Assembly: GCA_050013795.1 (NCBI GenBank)
Contig: JBEKEO010000195.1
Location: 1-5,985 of the forward strand
Length of the DNA: 5,985 bases
Reading direction: 5' to 3'
From: CAWHOW01 sp050013795
Lineage (GTDB): Bacteria > Bacteroidota > Bacteroidia > Bacteroidales > CG2-30-32-10
This document shows, piece by piece, positions 4,926 to 5,985 of this stretch. Position 1 is the stretch's first letter; the number at the start of each line of letters is the position of its first letter. The translations under genes and the position numbers were made by a program. Under the pieces are notes generated by a model. That model was not told the DNA's origin. It ran no database searches and worked only from the letters and a program-made list of their open reading frames with translations.

Positions 4926-5985
4926 ATGAATGTGTTATTTGTAGAGCCTGATTTCCCTATTCCTGCAAAAAGCAAAAACCATTCAAATTTTTTACCAATT
5001 GGTCTGCTTAAACTTGCTTCTTTTTATCGAAATAAAGGTTGTAATATTAAACTCAATCGGGGAAATGAATTAGCAGGCTTCTATCCTAATAGAATATATA
5101 TTACCTCTCTATTTACCTACTGGGCTTCTTATGTAAAAGATGCAGTAACTTTTTATAAAAAGAAATATCCAAAATCTAAAATTATAGTTGGTGGTGTTTA
5201 TGCGACACTAATGCCTGAACATTGTAAAGAATACACAGGATGTAATGAAGTATTTACTGGCCAACACAAAGCAGCAGATAAATGCCTTCCGGCCTATGAT
5301 CTTGTTGATGTTGACTATCAAATCATCCATGGTATGAGAGGCTGTTTACGCAAATGTCCTTTTTGCGGAATTTGGAAAATAGAAAAGAAATCCTTTAAAA
5401 CTGCTAAAGAAATACAAAAGGAAATCTGCAAAAACAAAATTATTTTTTATGACAATAATATGCTGGTAAATCCTAATATCAAAGAAATATTAGCGATGTT
5501 ATCGAATGCCACTTATAACAATCGCCCGGTAACATGTGAATGTCAAAGTGGTTTCGATGGAAGAGTTCTTCAGAAAAATCCTGAATTAGCGATAATGCTA
5601 AAAAAAGCAAGATTTAAAAATATACGAGTGGCATGGGATTTCGCTTTTGAACAATATGAACAAGTTGAAAACTGGATTAATATATTAGAAACAGCAGGTT
5701 ATAAACGTTCTGATATTTTTATTTTTATGGTTTATAATTGGAGCTTTGATTATAGTGAACTGGAAGCAAAAAGGCAAAAATGTTTTAAATGGGGAGTACA
5801 AATTGCAGATTGTCGATTTCGTCCGCTAAATCAAACATATGATAATTATAATTCACAAGTAAAACAACAGACAAGTAATGATTATTATATCCATTCAAAT
5901 TGGTCTGATCAACATAACAGACAATTCAGGAGAGATGTCAGAAAACACAATATTTGCATCCGTCATCGAATTGCATGGAATGATT
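4926..5985 (+). CDS. B12-binding-domain-like radical SAM protein, 3' end cut by the window
   Basis: An open frame starts at the ATG at 4926, only 8 bp after the ParB-HEPN stop, and runs without a stop to the window end (353 codons seen). Residues 1-125 resemble the Rossmann-like N-terminal domain of cobalamin-binding radical SAM enzymes: MNVLFVEPDF, PIGLLKLASFYRNKG, and IIVGGVYATLMPE at 86-98. The classical DxHxxG cobalamin ligand motif is not visible. The radical SAM motif is GCLRKCPFC, with C140, C144 and C147 expected to hold the [4Fe-4S] cluster that cleaves S-adenosylmethionine. IIFYDNNML (172-180) is a typical core strand of the barrel. Later residues include a basic, aromatic segment (RFRPLNQTYDNY at 297-308 and YYIHSNWSD at 320-328) probably near the C-terminus, so perhaps only a few dozen residues are missing. 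The substrate is unknown. Position suggests it works with the ParB-HEPN protein, perhaps modifying a nucleic acid or peptide; that is inference. Confidence 0.88.
   Translation, partial: MNVLFVEPDFPIPAKSKNHSNFLPIGLLKLASFYRNKGCNIKLNRGNELAGFYPNRIYITSLFTYWASYVKDAVTFYKKKYPKSKIIVGGVYATLMPEHCKEYTGCNEVFTGQHKAADKCLPAYDLVDVDYQIIHGMRGCLRKCPFCGIWKIEKKSFKTAKEIQKEICKNKIIFYDNNMLVNPNIKEILAMLSNATYNNRPVTCECQSGFDGRVLQKNPELAIMLKKARFKNIRVAWDFAFEQYEQVENWINILETAGYKRSDIFIFMVYNWSFDYSELEAKRQKCFKWGVQIADCRFRPLNQTYDNYNSQVKQQTSNDYYIHSNWSDQHNRQFRRDVRKHNICIRHRIAWND

Overview
This is an AT-rich bacterial window that fits Bacteroidota best. The evidence is low G+C content, weak or absent Shine-Dalgarno sequences at most starts, a TAnnTTTG-type -7 element at 2986-2993, and a 745-residue regulator built from RNA-polymerase-alpha-CTD-like, sigma-region-4-like and HARE-HTH-like modules. 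I recall that combination from this phylum. I cannot name a species. All convincing genes read on the + strand, and nothing supports a gene on the - strand.

Layout. Positions 1-150 hold the tail of something upstream and a strong + strand intrinsic terminator (86-127). Positions 153-446 hold a 21-bp tandem repeat array: twelve clear units followed by two decayed ones. Each clear unit carries a near-palindromic 14-mer centred on TTRTAA. The array is open in reading frames on both strands, but I read it as DNA sequence rather than as a gene. After an AT-rich leader comes the large regulator-like gene (555-2792). A 258-bp gap follows, with an imperfect long inverted repeat, a good -7 promoter element and a perfect 7-bp dyad just downstream of it.

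The right half is a tight three-gene operon. It encodes (i) a 137-residue helical protein of unknown function (3051-3464), (ii) a ParB-type N-terminal domain joined through a lysine-rich linker to a C-terminal HEPN-like domain with an intact R-x4-H motif (3484-4917, or from the GTG at 3454), and (iii) a B12-binding-domain-like radical SAM enzyme with CxxxCxxC (4926 onward). The third gene stays open to the last base and is cut by the window edge. The spacing is 19 bp (or an 11-bp overlap) and then 8 bp, so the three are very likely co-transcribed.

Interpretation. The operon pairs a probable nucleotide-dependent DNA-binding module fused to a probable RNase with a radical SAM enzyme and a small partner. 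This is the most interesting part of the window. It could be a defence, phage-derived or nucleic-acid-modification cassette, but no function is shown by the sequence. It looks more AT-rich than the regulator gene, which suggests a separate, possibly horizontal origin. Whether the regulator gene is connected to the operon is unknown.
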